A stretch of 64,000 bases of DNA from contig DASVCS010000123.1 in NCBI GenBank assembly GCA_036381495.1, positions 62,001-126,000 on the forward strand, given 5' to 3'. The notes below the pieces were generated by a model, which saw only the letters and a program-made list of their open reading frames with translations, did not search any database and was not told the DNA's origin. Origin of the DNA: DASVCS01 sp036381495. GTDB lineage: Bacteria; Gemmatimonadota; Gemmatimonadetes; Longimicrobiales; RSA9. Shown here piece after piece: positions 42,506 through 50,926 of the stretch; positions within the stretch are counted from its first letter, which is position 1; each line of letters opens with the position of its first letter. The position numbers were made by a program, and so were the translations under genes.

Positions 42506-45256
42506 TCACTTGCACTCGTACCAGTTCGTCCCCACGCCCGTCGCGACTTCGAGCGGGACATCGAGTTCGAAGGCGCCCTCCATCAGCTCGGTGACCATCG
42601 CGCGCGTGTCGTCGATGTCGGCTTCCGGGACCTCGAACACGAGCTCGTCGTGTACCTGGAGGAGCATGCGGGCGGCCGAGCCCGTGCGGGCGAGCGCCTG
42701 GCCGATGTCGATCATCGCGATCTTGATGATGTCGGCCGCGGTCCCTTGTACCGGCGCATTCGTCGCCGCTCGCTCGCCGAACTGCCGGACGTTGTAGTCC
42801 TTGCTGCGGACCTCGGGGATGTAGCGTCGCCGTCCGCTCAGCGTCTCGACGTAGCCGTGCTCGCGTGCGTGCGCGATCTGTTCGTCCAGGTAGCGGCGCA
42901 CACCGGGGAACCGTTCGAAGTACGCGTCGATGAAGCGCCGCGCCTCGGCCTGCGACGTCCCCAGGCGCCGGGCGAGCGCGAAGGGGCCGATCCCGTAGAT
43001 GGTCGCGAAGTTGATGGTCTTCGCCGCACCGCGCATCCGGGGCGTGACGTCCTCGGGGAGGACGTCGAAGACGAGCGCCGCGGTCTGGCGGTGGATGTCC
43101 ACGCCGTGGCGGAACGCCTCGACGAACGCCGGATCGCCCGAGAGGTGGGCCAGGATCCGCAACTCGATCTGCGAGTAGTCCGCCGCGAGGAAGAGACAGC
43201 CGTCCGCGGGGATGAAACCCTTGCGGATCTCGGCGCCCAATTCCGTGCGGATCGGGATGTTCTGGAGGTTCGGATCGCTCGACGAGAGCCGTCCCGTCGC
43301 CGCCACCGTCTGGTTGAAGTTCGTGTGGATCCGGCCCGTCTCGGGGTTCACCAGCGCGGGCAGTGCATCCACGTACGTCCCCTTGAGCTTGTCGAGCTGC
43401 CGGTATTCGAGCAGCAACCGCGGGAACGCGTGCCCCTGGGCCGCCAGTTCTTCGAGCACACTGGCATCCGTGGACGGACCGGTCTTCGTCTTCTTGACCA
43501 CGGGCAGCCCGAGCCGCTCGAACATCACTTCCCGGAGCTGCGGCGTCGAGCCGATGTTGAACTCGGTGCCCGCCAGTTTGTGGATCTCCTGGCGGATCAA
43601 TTCGAGCTCGCGTTCGAGCTTGACGGCGAGTGCGGCGAAGAACTCGGGATCGATGCGGATCCCCGCCCACTCCATGTCGGCGAGCACGTCGATGAGCGGC
43701 ATCTCGATGCGGCCGAACAGCTCGGTGAGTGAAAAGCGTTCGAGCTCGTCCTCGAACAGGTCGCGGAGCCGGAGCGCGACATCGGCATCCTCACAGGCGT
43801 ACCGGGTCACGCGATCGAGCGGGCACTCGGCGATCGGGATCTGCGACTTCCCCTTGCCGCACAGCTCCTCGTACGTGATCGTCCGGTAGTCCAGGTACTG
43901 GAGTGCCAGCGAGTCCAGGCCGTGCTCGCGGCGGCCGGGGTCGATCACGTACGACGCGATCATGGTGTCGAAGGCGACGCCGTGCAGTGCCACGCCCGCG
44001 CGGCGCAGCACCAGCAGGTCGTACTTCAGGTTCTGGCCGATCTTGCGAACCCGCGGATCCTCGAGGAGCGCGACGAGCGGCCGCATCGCCTCGGAGTCGA
44101 GGGGCGGCAGGTTCCGTGGCGGCTGTTGTTCGAGGCCCGGCTCGGCCGGCGCGCGATGGCCGAACGGCAGGTAATACGCCACGCCCGGCGCCAGCGCGAT
44201 GCTGATCCCGACCAGGTCGGCGCGCGTCGGGTCGACGGCCGTCGTCTCCGTGTCGAGCGCGAACTCGCCCTGGTCCCGCGCCCGCTCGACCAGCTCCGCC
44301 ACCGCCGCGGGCGTGTCGATCAGGCGGTAATCCCCCTCGACGCGCTCGGCGGGCTCGGCCGGGCCCGTGAAATCCCGCGCGAGCGAGTGGAACTCGAGCT
44401 CGATGAACGTGCGGTGCAGCGCCTCGCGGTCCGGCTCGGTGACGCGCAGCGCATCGAGGTCCAGCTCGATGGGGAGGTCCTGGCGGATCGTCACCAGCTC
44501 CTTCGAGAGAAGCACATCCTCGCGGTGCGCTTCGAGTGCCTCCCGCGCCCGCTTCGCCCGGATCTCGTCGATGTGCGCCAGTACCTCCTCGACCGGGCCG
44601 TACGCCTCGATGAGCTGGATCGCCGTCTTCGGGCCGATCCCCCGGGCGCCCGGCACGTTGTCCGATGTATCTCCGATCAGCGCCAGGTAGTCGGTCACCC
44701 GCTCCGGCGGCACGCCCAGTCGCACGGACGCGTTCCGCACGTCGACCCATTCCTCTTCGACGCCCGCCGGACCGCCGCGACCCGGGTTCAACAGGCAGAT
44801 CCCCGGCCGGATGAGTTGGTAGAAGTCCTTGTCGCCCGAGACGATCACCGCTTCCAGACCATCCTCGACCGCCCGGACCGCGAGCGTGCCGATCACGTCA
44901 TCCGCCTCGTGGTCCGGGAGCGTGAGCACGGGGACACGGAACCCGCGCAGCACCTGCTCGATCCGCGGCATCGACGCCCGCAACTCGTCCGGCATCTTCT
45001 CCCGCGTCGCCTTGTACGCCGGATACCGCTCCGTCCGCTGGCTCGTCCCGGCATCCAGCACCACGCCGAGGTAATCGGGCTCGTGCTCCTCGAGGATCTT
45101 CATGAGGAACTTCGTCACCCCCCACGCCGCCGAGGTATTCTCACCCCGCGACGTGGTCAGCGGCCGGCTGATCATCGCGAAGAACGAGCGGTAGATCAGT
45201 GCGTACCCGTCGATCAGGAAGAGTCGGGGCCGCGTCTTCGTCGGCGTGTCGCCCAT
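42506..45256 (-). CDS. polA: DNA polymerase I
   Basis: A 916-residue PolA with all three domains. The 5'-nuclease domain covers about residues 1-300 (LFLIDGYALIYRSFFAM, VSGDKDFYQLI, IGDTSDNVPGARGIGPKTA). The 3'-5' exonuclease keeps its acidic residues: FALDTETTAVDP, IGQNLKYDLLVL and YACEDADVALRL, so proofreading is likely retained. The polymerase has motif A ADYSQIELRILAHLSGD, motif B RGAAKTINFATIYG and motif C LQVHDELVFEVP. ATG 45256 is preceded by AGGG. A TATAAG lies about 40 bases upstream, but no matching -35 box is obvious. The cold-shock gene lies just upstream with its own terminator between them. Confidence 0.97.
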   Translation of the reverse strand: MGDTPTKTRPRLFLIDGYALIYRSFFAMISRPLTTSRGENTSAAWGVTKFLMKILEEHEPDYLGVVLDAGTSQRTERYPAYKATREKMPDELRASMPRIEQVLRGFRVPVLTLPDHEADDVIGTLAVRAVEDGLEAVIVSGDKDFYQLIRPGICLLNPGRGGPAGVEEEWVDVRNASVRLGVPPERVTDYLALIGDTSDNVPGARGIGPKTAIQLIEAYGPVEEVLAHIDEIRAKRAREALEAHREDVLLSKELVTIRQDLPIELDLDALRVTEPDREALHRTFIELEFHSLARDFTGPAEPAERVEGDYRLIDTPAAVAELVERARDQGEFALDTETTAVDPTRADLVGISIALAPGVAYYLPFGHRAPAEPGLEQQPPRNLPPLDSEAMRPLVALLEDPRVRKIGQNLKYDLLVLRRAGVALHGVAFDTMIASYVIDPGRREHGLDSLALQYLDYRTITYEELCGKGKSQIPIAECPLDRVTRYACEDADVALRLRDLFEDELERFSLTELFGRIEMPLIDVLADMEWAGIRIDPEFFAALAVKLERELELIRQEIHKLAGTEFNIGSTPQLREVMFERLGLPVVKKTKTGPSTDASVLEELAAQGHAFPRLLLEYRQLDKLKGTYVDALPALVNPETGRIHTNFNQTVAATGRLSSSDPNLQNIPIRTELGAEIRKGFIPADGCLFLAADYSQIELRILAHLSGDPAFVEAFRHGVDIHRQTAALVFDVLPEDVTPRMRGAAKTINFATIYGIGPFALARRLGTSQAEARRFIDAYFERFPGVRRYLDEQIAHAREHGYVETLSGRRRYIPEVRSKDYNVRQFGERAATNAPVQGTAADIIKIAMIDIGQALARTGSAARMLLQVHDELVFEVPEADIDDTRAMVTELMEGAFELDVPLEVATGVGTNWYECK

Positions 45257-45407
45257 GCTTTGCCCTTGGTTGGATTGCGCTCCAGCCCTTATACCCCGGT
45301 GACCGCTGGCGGATCGGCGAAGCGACGAGCCGAGGCCGAGACGGCGTCGTCCCGGACGGAACGGGGTGGCGAGTGCACGCGCGCACCTACCCGCTCGCGC
45401 CCGCACC

Positions 45408-45452
45408 CCACAAACGACCAGGCGCCCCACCATTCCTGGCGGGACGCCTGGT
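45408..45452 (-). terminator. Rho-independent-type terminator of the cold-shock gene
   Basis: On the minus strand a 16-base-pair stem (arms 45437-45452 and 45417-45432, two G-U pairs) closes on a GGAA tetraloop and is followed by CGTTTGTGG. It sits 26 bases after the cold-shock stop. The T-run is short. Confidence 0.8.
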
Positions 45453-45477
45453 CCGAGTTCAATGGCCCGAGTTCTCG

Positions 45478-45678
45478 CTAGACTCTCGACACGTTGGCCG
45501 CCTGGAGCCCTTTGTCCGTCTGCCGCACCTCGAACTCGACCTCTTCGCCTTCGGCGAGTGTCTTGAAACCGTCCATGGTGATGGCGGAGAAATGGACGAA
45601 TACGTCCTCGCCGTCGGCCTGCTCAATGAATCCGTACCCCTTGGAATCATTGAACCACTTGACCCTGCCTCTGGCCAT
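45478..45678 (-). CDS. Cold-shock domain protein (CspA family)
   Basis: A 66-residue cold-shock protein with both RNA-binding motifs, KWFNDSKGYGFIEQ (RNP1) and DVFVHFSAI (RNP2), and the standard VEFEVRQTDKGLQAANV end. It should be a single-stranded RNA/DNA chaperone. AGGAGG lies nine bases before the ATG. The 5' leader from the predicted promoter is about 45 bases, shorter than the long thermosensor leader of E. coli cspA, so regulation by that mechanism is unlikely. A strong terminator separates it from polA. Confidence 0.96.
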   Translation of the reverse strand: MARGRVKWFNDSKGYGFIEQADGEDVFVHFSAITMDGFKTLAEGEEVEFEVRQTDKGLQAANVSRV

Positions 45679-45732
45679 TGAAGCTGTCCTCCTACGAAGG
45701 GTTGACGCGGTCCTGCCGCCCAGCGCTCCCCA

Positions 45733-45761
45733 AGCTAAGAACGGCGTGCGACCGATGTCAA
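45733..45761 (-). promoter_or_regulatory. Predicted promoter of the cold-shock gene
   Basis: On the minus strand TTGACA (45761-45756) is followed after 17 bases by TTAGCT (45738-45733), or after 18 by TAGCTT. The -35 box is a perfect consensus. The surrounding sequence is unusually A/T-rich for this genome. Confidence 0.72.
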
Positions 45762-45784
45762 GCAAAATCTTGTCTTCGGTACGC

Positions 45785-46417
45785 TCAGCCTGTAAGCGGC
45801 GCGGCGGCCCGCGCAGCGACGGCGGCGACGGCGGCGACGGGCGGCAGAACGAGGTTGTCATCGAAGGGGAAGGGGAGTGCCTCGACGAGGGCGGTGGTGG
45901 CGGCGGCGGCCACCGCGGCGGGGGCGTCGATCCCTGGCATGGCGTACGCCGCCGCGAGTGCCGCGACGAAGCAGGCGGCAGTGCCCTCGAGCGTGCGGCC
46001 GGCGGCCAGGCGGTGTCGGCCGTAGCGCCGGCCGACCAGAGCGGCCGCGGCATCGCCGATCCCGGCGGCGAGGATGCCGGCGGCGGCGAATCGCGGAGGC
46101 GCGAGGAAGACGGCGGCGAAGAAGCCGGCCGCGAGTGTCGTCGCACCGGTGATGCCGTGCGCCTCGCGGGCGCGGAGCATGGGGCCGAAGGCGCGGCGGA
46201 AGAGTCGGCGCGCGGCAGGGTTCAGCGCGCGCGCGACTTCGACTGCCACGGCGATCACGAGCGCACCGAGGAAGAGCGGGCGCAGGGTGCGGCCGGGCAG
46301 CGTGGCCGCGAGGGCCGCGGCGGCGCCGGATGCCACGACGTGGATCGCTTTCCGCGCGGCTTCGCGCGCATCCGTGCCCGCGCGGCGCGCGCGGTCGACC
46401 CGCCGGGTCGGAGTCAA
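45785..46417 (-). CDS. Diacylglycerol/polyprenol kinase-family membrane protein
   Basis: A 210-residue membrane protein with about six hydrophobic segments. The family marks are an EAARKAIHVVASG helix near residue 20, GIGDAAAALVGRRYGRH near 120 and AAGRTLEGTAACF just after, which correspond to the CTP-dependent dolichol kinase/DGK1/VTE5 group. It may phosphorylate an isoprenoid alcohol or diacylglycerol. The likely start is a TTG immediately after the TGA of the lytic transglycosylase gene, with GAGG seven bases upstream; no ATG is available. This suggests termination-reinitiation coupling between the two genes. Confidence 0.8.
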   Translation of the reverse strand: MTPTRRVDRARRAGTDAREAARKAIHVVASGAAAALAATLPGRTLRPLFLGALVIAVAVEVARALNPAARRLFRRAFGPMLRAREAHGITGATTLAAGFFAAVFLAPPRFAAAGILAAGIGDAAAALVGRRYGRHRLAAGRTLEGTAACFVAALAAAYAMPGIDAPAAVAAAATTALVEALPFPFDDNLVLPPVAAVAAVAARAAAPLTG

Positions 46418-48823
46418 TCAGTCGCCTCGCGAGGGCGCCGCAGTGGCCGTGTCGCCGTAGAGCGCCGCGTAGATGAGCGCGTTCTGCTGGACCACCTTCA
46501 CGTAGTGTCGCGTCTCCGCGTACGGGATCCGCTCGGCGAACAGTTCCTCGTCGGCGTACTCGGGGAACTGCGACCAGCGCGTCACGCGCTGCGGTCCGGC
46601 GTTGTATGCCGCGAGGACCGCCGTCAACCGGCGGTCGTAACGGTCCAGCAGGTCGGCGACGTACTTGATCCCGAGATGGATGTTGATCTCGGGGCGTTCG
46701 AGCAGAGCGCTCGAGAAGCGATCCACGCCGAGCGTCCGCGCCAGCCCCGCGCCCGTCCGCGGCATGATCTGCATCAGCCCGATCGCGCCCGCAGGACTGT
46801 GGACATCGGCGTTGAACATCGACTCCTGGCGGATCAGCCCGGCGATGAAGAAGGGATCGAGTCCGCGCTCGCGGGCCTCGGCCACGATCAGGTTCCGGTA
46901 CGGGAACGGATAGATGATCCGGAGCAGCCGCGGGTTCCACGCGCCTTCGCGCCGGTAGATGTCCCAGCCGAGCTGGATCCCGGTGGTGGTATAGCCGCGC
47001 GCGTTGAACGATTCGGCAAGCGCGTAGAGCGCGTCATCGATGCGGGAGAAGTGGTCTTCGAGACGGTCGACCTCGAACGCCGCGGCATCGTCGCGCCCGA
47101 GCTCGCGCAACAGGTCGAGCCGCACCAGCGCAGCCGCGACCGCGCCCTCCACCTGCCGATCCTCCGGCGGCGCCGGCTCGAGCGGGATGGCGTGGAACCC
47201 CGCCCCGAGCACTTCCGCGGCACGGAGGCCGTACCAGGAGAGTGGGTCCGTACGCCGTACCTCCTCGAGCCGCTCCCGCTCGAGCGCCTCGCGGCCCAGC
47301 TCGCCGTACGCCTTCGCCGCCCAGTACGTGGCCTGCTGGTAGCGCCGGCCGTCCGGATGCAGACGACGATACTCCTCGAAGACCGCCGCCGCGCCCTCGA
47401 GATCGCCCGCAAGGAACGCCATCCCACCAAGGCGCATGAGCGCAAGCCCCGCCTCGTTGAGATTCGGCAGGGCCGCCGCAGTGCGACGGTAGAACTCGCG
47501 CGCCCGGTCCAGCTCGCCGTCATCGTGGCTCAGATCCGCAACCAGGAAGAGCGCCTTGGCGGCCGCCACCTGGTGCGGGAAGCGCTCCGCCGTCCGCAAG
47601 AACGTCGCCTGGCCGGCATCATCGCGGCCCTGCCGGTACTGCGCCCGCCCGGCCAGGAACAGCGCTTCGGCGGCGATGCGCGCCGAAGGCGCATCCTCCG
47701 CCAGCGCGAGCAGCCGCCGCTCCGCGTCGCGGTACCGACCCAGACCGAAATACGCGCGGCCGAGTTCGAGGCGGATCTGGGCGCGATCGAGCGCCGAGCC
47801 GCGGCCGGAGTCCAGGTACGCGCTCAGGCCCGCGATGCCGCGGTGCAGGTTCCCGTGACGCAGGTAGATCCGACCGATGCGGAGCTGGTCCTCCGGCGTG
47901 AGTCCGCCCAACTCGCTGAGCCGCCGTGCGGCATCCACGGCCGCCGCAGAAGAGGGCGACGCAGCCATGGCGCGGCGGAAGGCGGTCCGCGCACCGGCCT
48001 CATCGCCTTCGCCGAGCCGCAATTCGCCGATGATCAGCCAGGCATCCGCGCGACCGGCCGCGGTGTCGAGGTGCTCGGCGGCGGCCTCGGCGGCCTCGCG
48101 CGCGGCGGCGGGGTCGTTCGCGTTGCGGAAGGCCTGGATGCGCAACCGCCATCCCCATTCGCGCGCGAGCCGGGGCTCCGTGCCGGCCAGCCGCGCTCGC
48201 ACGGTGGCGGTATCGCCCGCCGCCGCTGCCGCCTCTGCGGCGAAGATCGCGATCCAGTCCCCGAGCTGCGGGAGCAAGGCGGCCGCCCGGTCGAAGGCCT
48301 CGACCGCCGCCGGTGCAGCGCCGGCGCCCGTCAATGCCAGGCCGCGCCGCGCCTCCGCGAGGCCGCGTTCGCGCTCTCCACTCCCCGTCGAGAGCTGGAG
48401 GTAGCGCGCGAGCGCCTCGCCGCTCTCGGCCCAGCGTTCGAGTGCGTAGCGGCTCCGCCCGAGCAGGCTCCAGCCGTAACCGCCCGCCACCGTGTCCAGC
48501 CAGCCGCGACCCGCGAGCAGGCGCTCGACCTCCGCCCAATCTCCCCAGCCGGCTTCCGCCTGCGCGGCGAGCAGCACCGTGGTGGGCTCCGGATCCGGCA
48601 CCAGCGCCAGGTAATCCTCGAGGATCCGACTCGCACGCCAATACCGCCCCTGCCTCAGCGCGTGCAGCGCCTCCGGAGGGACGCCCGGCGTATCCGGCCC
48701 CTGGGATGCGGGCGACCCCCCCCGCCCGAGCAGTGCCGGGCCGAGCATTGCCGCCACGAAGAGGATCAGCATCACGAGGTAGCGGGAGCCCATGGGATCG
48801 TGTCCGCCGGAGAATCGGTCCAT
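46418..48823 (-). CDS. TPR-rich lytic transglycosylase (SLT domain)
   Basis: An 801-residue protein with an N-terminal membrane anchor (YLVMLILFVAAMLGPALLG), about 550 residues of TPR-like helical repeats, and a C-terminal soluble-lytic-transglycosylase domain from about 640. The catalytic glutamate is in GLIRQESMFNADVHSPAGAIGLMQIMPRTG, and YNAGPQRVTRW and YAETRHYVKVV complete the fold. It should cleave peptidoglycan in the periplasm. An alternative start ten codons later (48793) would put the membrane segment nearer the N-terminus. It resembles Slt70 in order but is longer than the E. coli enzyme. Confidence 0.93.
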   Translation of the reverse strand: MDRFSGGHDPMGSRYLVMLILFVAAMLGPALLGRGGSPASQGPDTPGVPPEALHALRQGRYWRASRILEDYLALVPDPEPTTVLLAAQAEAGWGDWAEVERLLAGRGWLDTVAGGYGWSLLGRSRYALERWAESGEALARYLQLSTGSGERERGLAEARRGLALTGAGAAPAAVEAFDRAAALLPQLGDWIAIFAAEAAAAAGDTATVRARLAGTEPRLAREWGWRLRIQAFRNANDPAAAREAAEAAAEHLDTAAGRADAWLIIGELRLGEGDEAGARTAFRRAMAASPSSAAAVDAARRLSELGGLTPEDQLRIGRIYLRHGNLHRGIAGLSAYLDSGRGSALDRAQIRLELGRAYFGLGRYRDAERRLLALAEDAPSARIAAEALFLAGRAQYRQGRDDAGQATFLRTAERFPHQVAAAKALFLVADLSHDDGELDRAREFYRRTAAALPNLNEAGLALMRLGGMAFLAGDLEGAAAVFEEYRRLHPDGRRYQQATYWAAKAYGELGREALERERLEEVRRTDPLSWYGLRAAEVLGAGFHAIPLEPAPPEDRQVEGAVAAALVRLDLLRELGRDDAAAFEVDRLEDHFSRIDDALYALAESFNARGYTTTGIQLGWDIYRREGAWNPRLLRIIYPFPYRNLIVAEARERGLDPFFIAGLIRQESMFNADVHSPAGAIGLMQIMPRTGAGLARTLGVDRFSSALLERPEINIHLGIKYVADLLDRYDRRLTAVLAAYNAGPQRVTRWSQFPEYADEELFAERIPYAETRHYVKVVQQNALIYAALYGDTATAAPSRGD

Positions 48824-48902
48824 GCACTACACGAGGGCGGACCCGCAGGATCCGCCCCCGTATGCATCATTGCAACAGGTGCGCCGAGGAATCGCACGCT
48901 CG

Positions 48903-50312
48903 TCAGTTGTCCGGCCGCACTCGCGCGGCCGCGGCCCGGAACGCGGATCGCGATGGCGGCGTCAGTTCGTACCGCCCGAACTCGTAACGGTCGACGAACG
49001 TGAGGACGACGCGTCCGCCCGGCAATCTGTCGTAGAGCCACTCATAGATCGCCGGCCGTGCCGAGGCCATCCGCCGGAAGTCCCGCTGGAACACCTGGTC
49101 GGGCGGCCCGAGGACGATGAAGACTTCGCCGCGGTCCGTCTTCCAGCCCGGCGTCCCCGCCTCCTCGAAGTAGAGCGTGGCCGTGCGGATCCGCTCGAAG
49201 AACTGTTCGCGGAACTCGTTGATCGGCGAAGCGGGGATCGGATCGCGGCGCTCCCAGAAGTTGTCCCACAGCGCCGCCCGCTCCTCCGGGGTCGCATTCC
49301 GCAGCGAGTCCAGCTCATCATCGTAGGCGATGTACTCGAGGAATTCGAGCATTTCCTCGAAGTTGGCGACCATCCATTGATCGGAGATCGTCACGACCAG
49401 CGGTACGCGCTGCGCGGCCGCGGAGTCGCCGGGTACCATGGTCTCGACCCAGAGCCGGCCCAGCGGCAGTGTTGACGTCGGGATCTCGACGATCGCGTGA
49501 CGCATCTCCCCATCCGCCCCCTCGAGCACCGCCTCGGTCCGCCACACCTCCTCCTCGGCATCGTCCAGCACCCGGACCTGGACCGATCTGCCGACCGGAT
49601 AGCCGTATCCTTCGATGTAGAGTCGCGGCGCATCCCCACCGTACGCGATCGTGTGCCGCGGGTTGACGATCAGCTCCGGCGTGGTGTCCTCGGAACTCCG
49701 CGCTTCGGCGCGGTAGACGAGCATCGGTGCCGACAACGCCGGCTTGCCGGTCCCGAACGCCGGGACCACCAGGGTGTCGCGCGCCTCGAACCCCTGGCCG
49801 CCCGACCCGTCCCGCGCCTCCACCGTCACCACGTACTCTCCCGGCACGAGCGCGACCGCCGTCTGATAGACCACGCTCTCGTCCGTCCGGCTGGTCTCCG
49901 CGAACGTCGGTACGCGGACCACCTGCTCCCCGCCCACCTCGCGCACCTGCTGGCTGTCCTGCGCGAATTTCAACGACACCGTGTAGCGGCCGACGAACGC
50001 CGGACCCTCGCGCTGGAAGCGCAATGCACTGTTCGGCAGGGAAAGGCCGAACAGGACGTAGGTCGAATCGCTCGGCCCCGCCATCGTGGCGAAACTCGCC
50101 ACCGCCGGAAACCGCTCCGGCCCCGCGAGCATGCCGAGCTGGCGGTAGACCTGGAGCGGCTCGAGCACACCGGTTTCCGCCGGCGTCGGGTCGTGCGATG
50201 GACCCACGCCGGAACACGCCGCCGCGACGACGCTCACGAGTGCCGCAAGACGACTCCAACGCGAAGGGCCACCGGTAAGGTGGCCCTCACACGGAACTTC
50301 GGGTCTACTCAT
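48903..50312 (-). CDS. GWxTD-domain lipoprotein
   Basis: A 469-residue lipoprotein with a signal peptide ending in a VVAAAC lipobox (Cys at about residue 33), two beta-rich middle domains, and a C-terminal GWxTD domain (GWKTDRGEVFIVLGPPDQV at 389-407). Conserved downstream bits include YEWLYDRLPGGRVVLTFVDRYEFGRYEL. The domain is named for this motif and is largely restricted to Gemmatimonadota, Acidobacteria and neighbours; function is unknown. The start is placed at 50312 so that the lipobox is in range. It is co-directional with and 80 bases upstream of the lytic transglycosylase, which hints at an envelope role. Confidence 0.92.
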   Translation of the reverse strand: MSRPEVPCEGHLTGGPSRWSRLAALVSVVAAACSGVGPSHDPTPAETGVLEPLQVYRQLGMLAGPERFPAVASFATMAGPSDSTYVLFGLSLPNSALRFQREGPAFVGRYTVSLKFAQDSQQVREVGGEQVVRVPTFAETSRTDESVVYQTAVALVPGEYVVTVEARDGSGGQGFEARDTLVVPAFGTGKPALSAPMLVYRAEARSSEDTTPELIVNPRHTIAYGGDAPRLYIEGYGYPVGRSVQVRVLDDAEEEVWRTEAVLEGADGEMRHAIVEIPTSTLPLGRLWVETMVPGDSAAAQRVPLVVTISDQWMVANFEEMLEFLEYIAYDDELDSLRNATPEERAALWDNFWERRDPIPASPINEFREQFFERIRTATLYFEEAGTPGWKTDRGEVFIVLGPPDQVFQRDFRRMASARPAIYEWLYDRLPGGRVVLTFVDRYEFGRYELTPPSRSAFRAAAARVRPDN

Positions 50313-50319
50313 GCCCCGA

Positions 50320-50665
50320 TCACCCGCTGACGATAGCTCTCGCTTCCTGCGCATGCAGCGCCCCGCTCATCTTCCGCGCCGACTCCTCCATGTCGATCAC
50401 CATCCCATCGATCCGCATCACGATGTATGCGCGATCGCCGCCGGGATGGCGATGGTCGGTCCGGCGGCCGTCGTGTCCAGTGCAACCTTGATGCCACCGG
50501 CGACCAACTGCGCGTCCACCTCGCCCGCGTTCCGGTGGGCGGCGAACGCTTCGATCATGCCGAGCACCGTGTCGAGAAACCCGAGCAATGGAGCGACGTT
50601 CGACACCATCGCAAGCCGGATGGGCCACCGCTCGAGTCGGGTGAACGTCGGATCCGGAGCTTATG
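50320..50665 (-). pseudogene. MotA/TolQ/ExbB proton-channel remnant
   Basis: About 110 residues of the C-terminal half of an ExbB/TolQ-type channel subunit can be read in two frames. TRLERWPIRLAMVSNVAPLLGFLDTVLGMIEAF and VAGGIKVALDTTAAGPTIAIPAAIAH occupy one frame, and RIDGMVIDMEESARKMSGALHAQEA follows in another. An in-frame TAA lies at about 50668 upstream, so the N-terminal half is gone. It is non-functional in this form. A well-formed promoter lies about 130 bases upstream of it. Confidence 0.8.
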
Positions 50666-50798
50666 CACCCGGGAGTTGCAGCAGCATCGTAGCGAAGGTG
50701 CCGAGCCGCTCAAAGTAACTTCCGTCGACACGGATGCGCACCGGTACGTGGGAGCAGACTGATGGGAAACGTACCATCCTCGACATGAAGTTGTGAGA

Positions 50799-50827
50799 AT
50801 CGTATGCGTGTGCCCGTTTCATGTCAA
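50799..50827 (-). promoter_or_regulatory. Intact promoter facing the ExbB remnant
   Basis: On the minus strand TTGACA (50827-50822) and TACGAT (50804-50799) are 17 bases apart. It points toward the ExbB remnant and then the GWxTD gene. The region between 50666 and 50926 otherwise contains no gene. Confidence 0.72.
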
Positions 50828-50926
50828 GGGGTTGGCGCGTTCCGCGTTCTCCATGCGCCCGCGGCCGACCCTGGAGCATGAGATGTCCGTTCGCGCCCGC
50901 GCACGCGCCCGCGCAGGAGCTTTTCC

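Noticed and set aside
45494..49003. A plus-strand open frame of over 1,100 codons opposite the lytic transglycosylase
   Set aside because: It is antisense to well-supported genes (cold-shock, polyprenol kinase-like, transglycosylase) and its arginine- and glycine-rich sequence shows no domain; such frames are common in GC-rich DNA.
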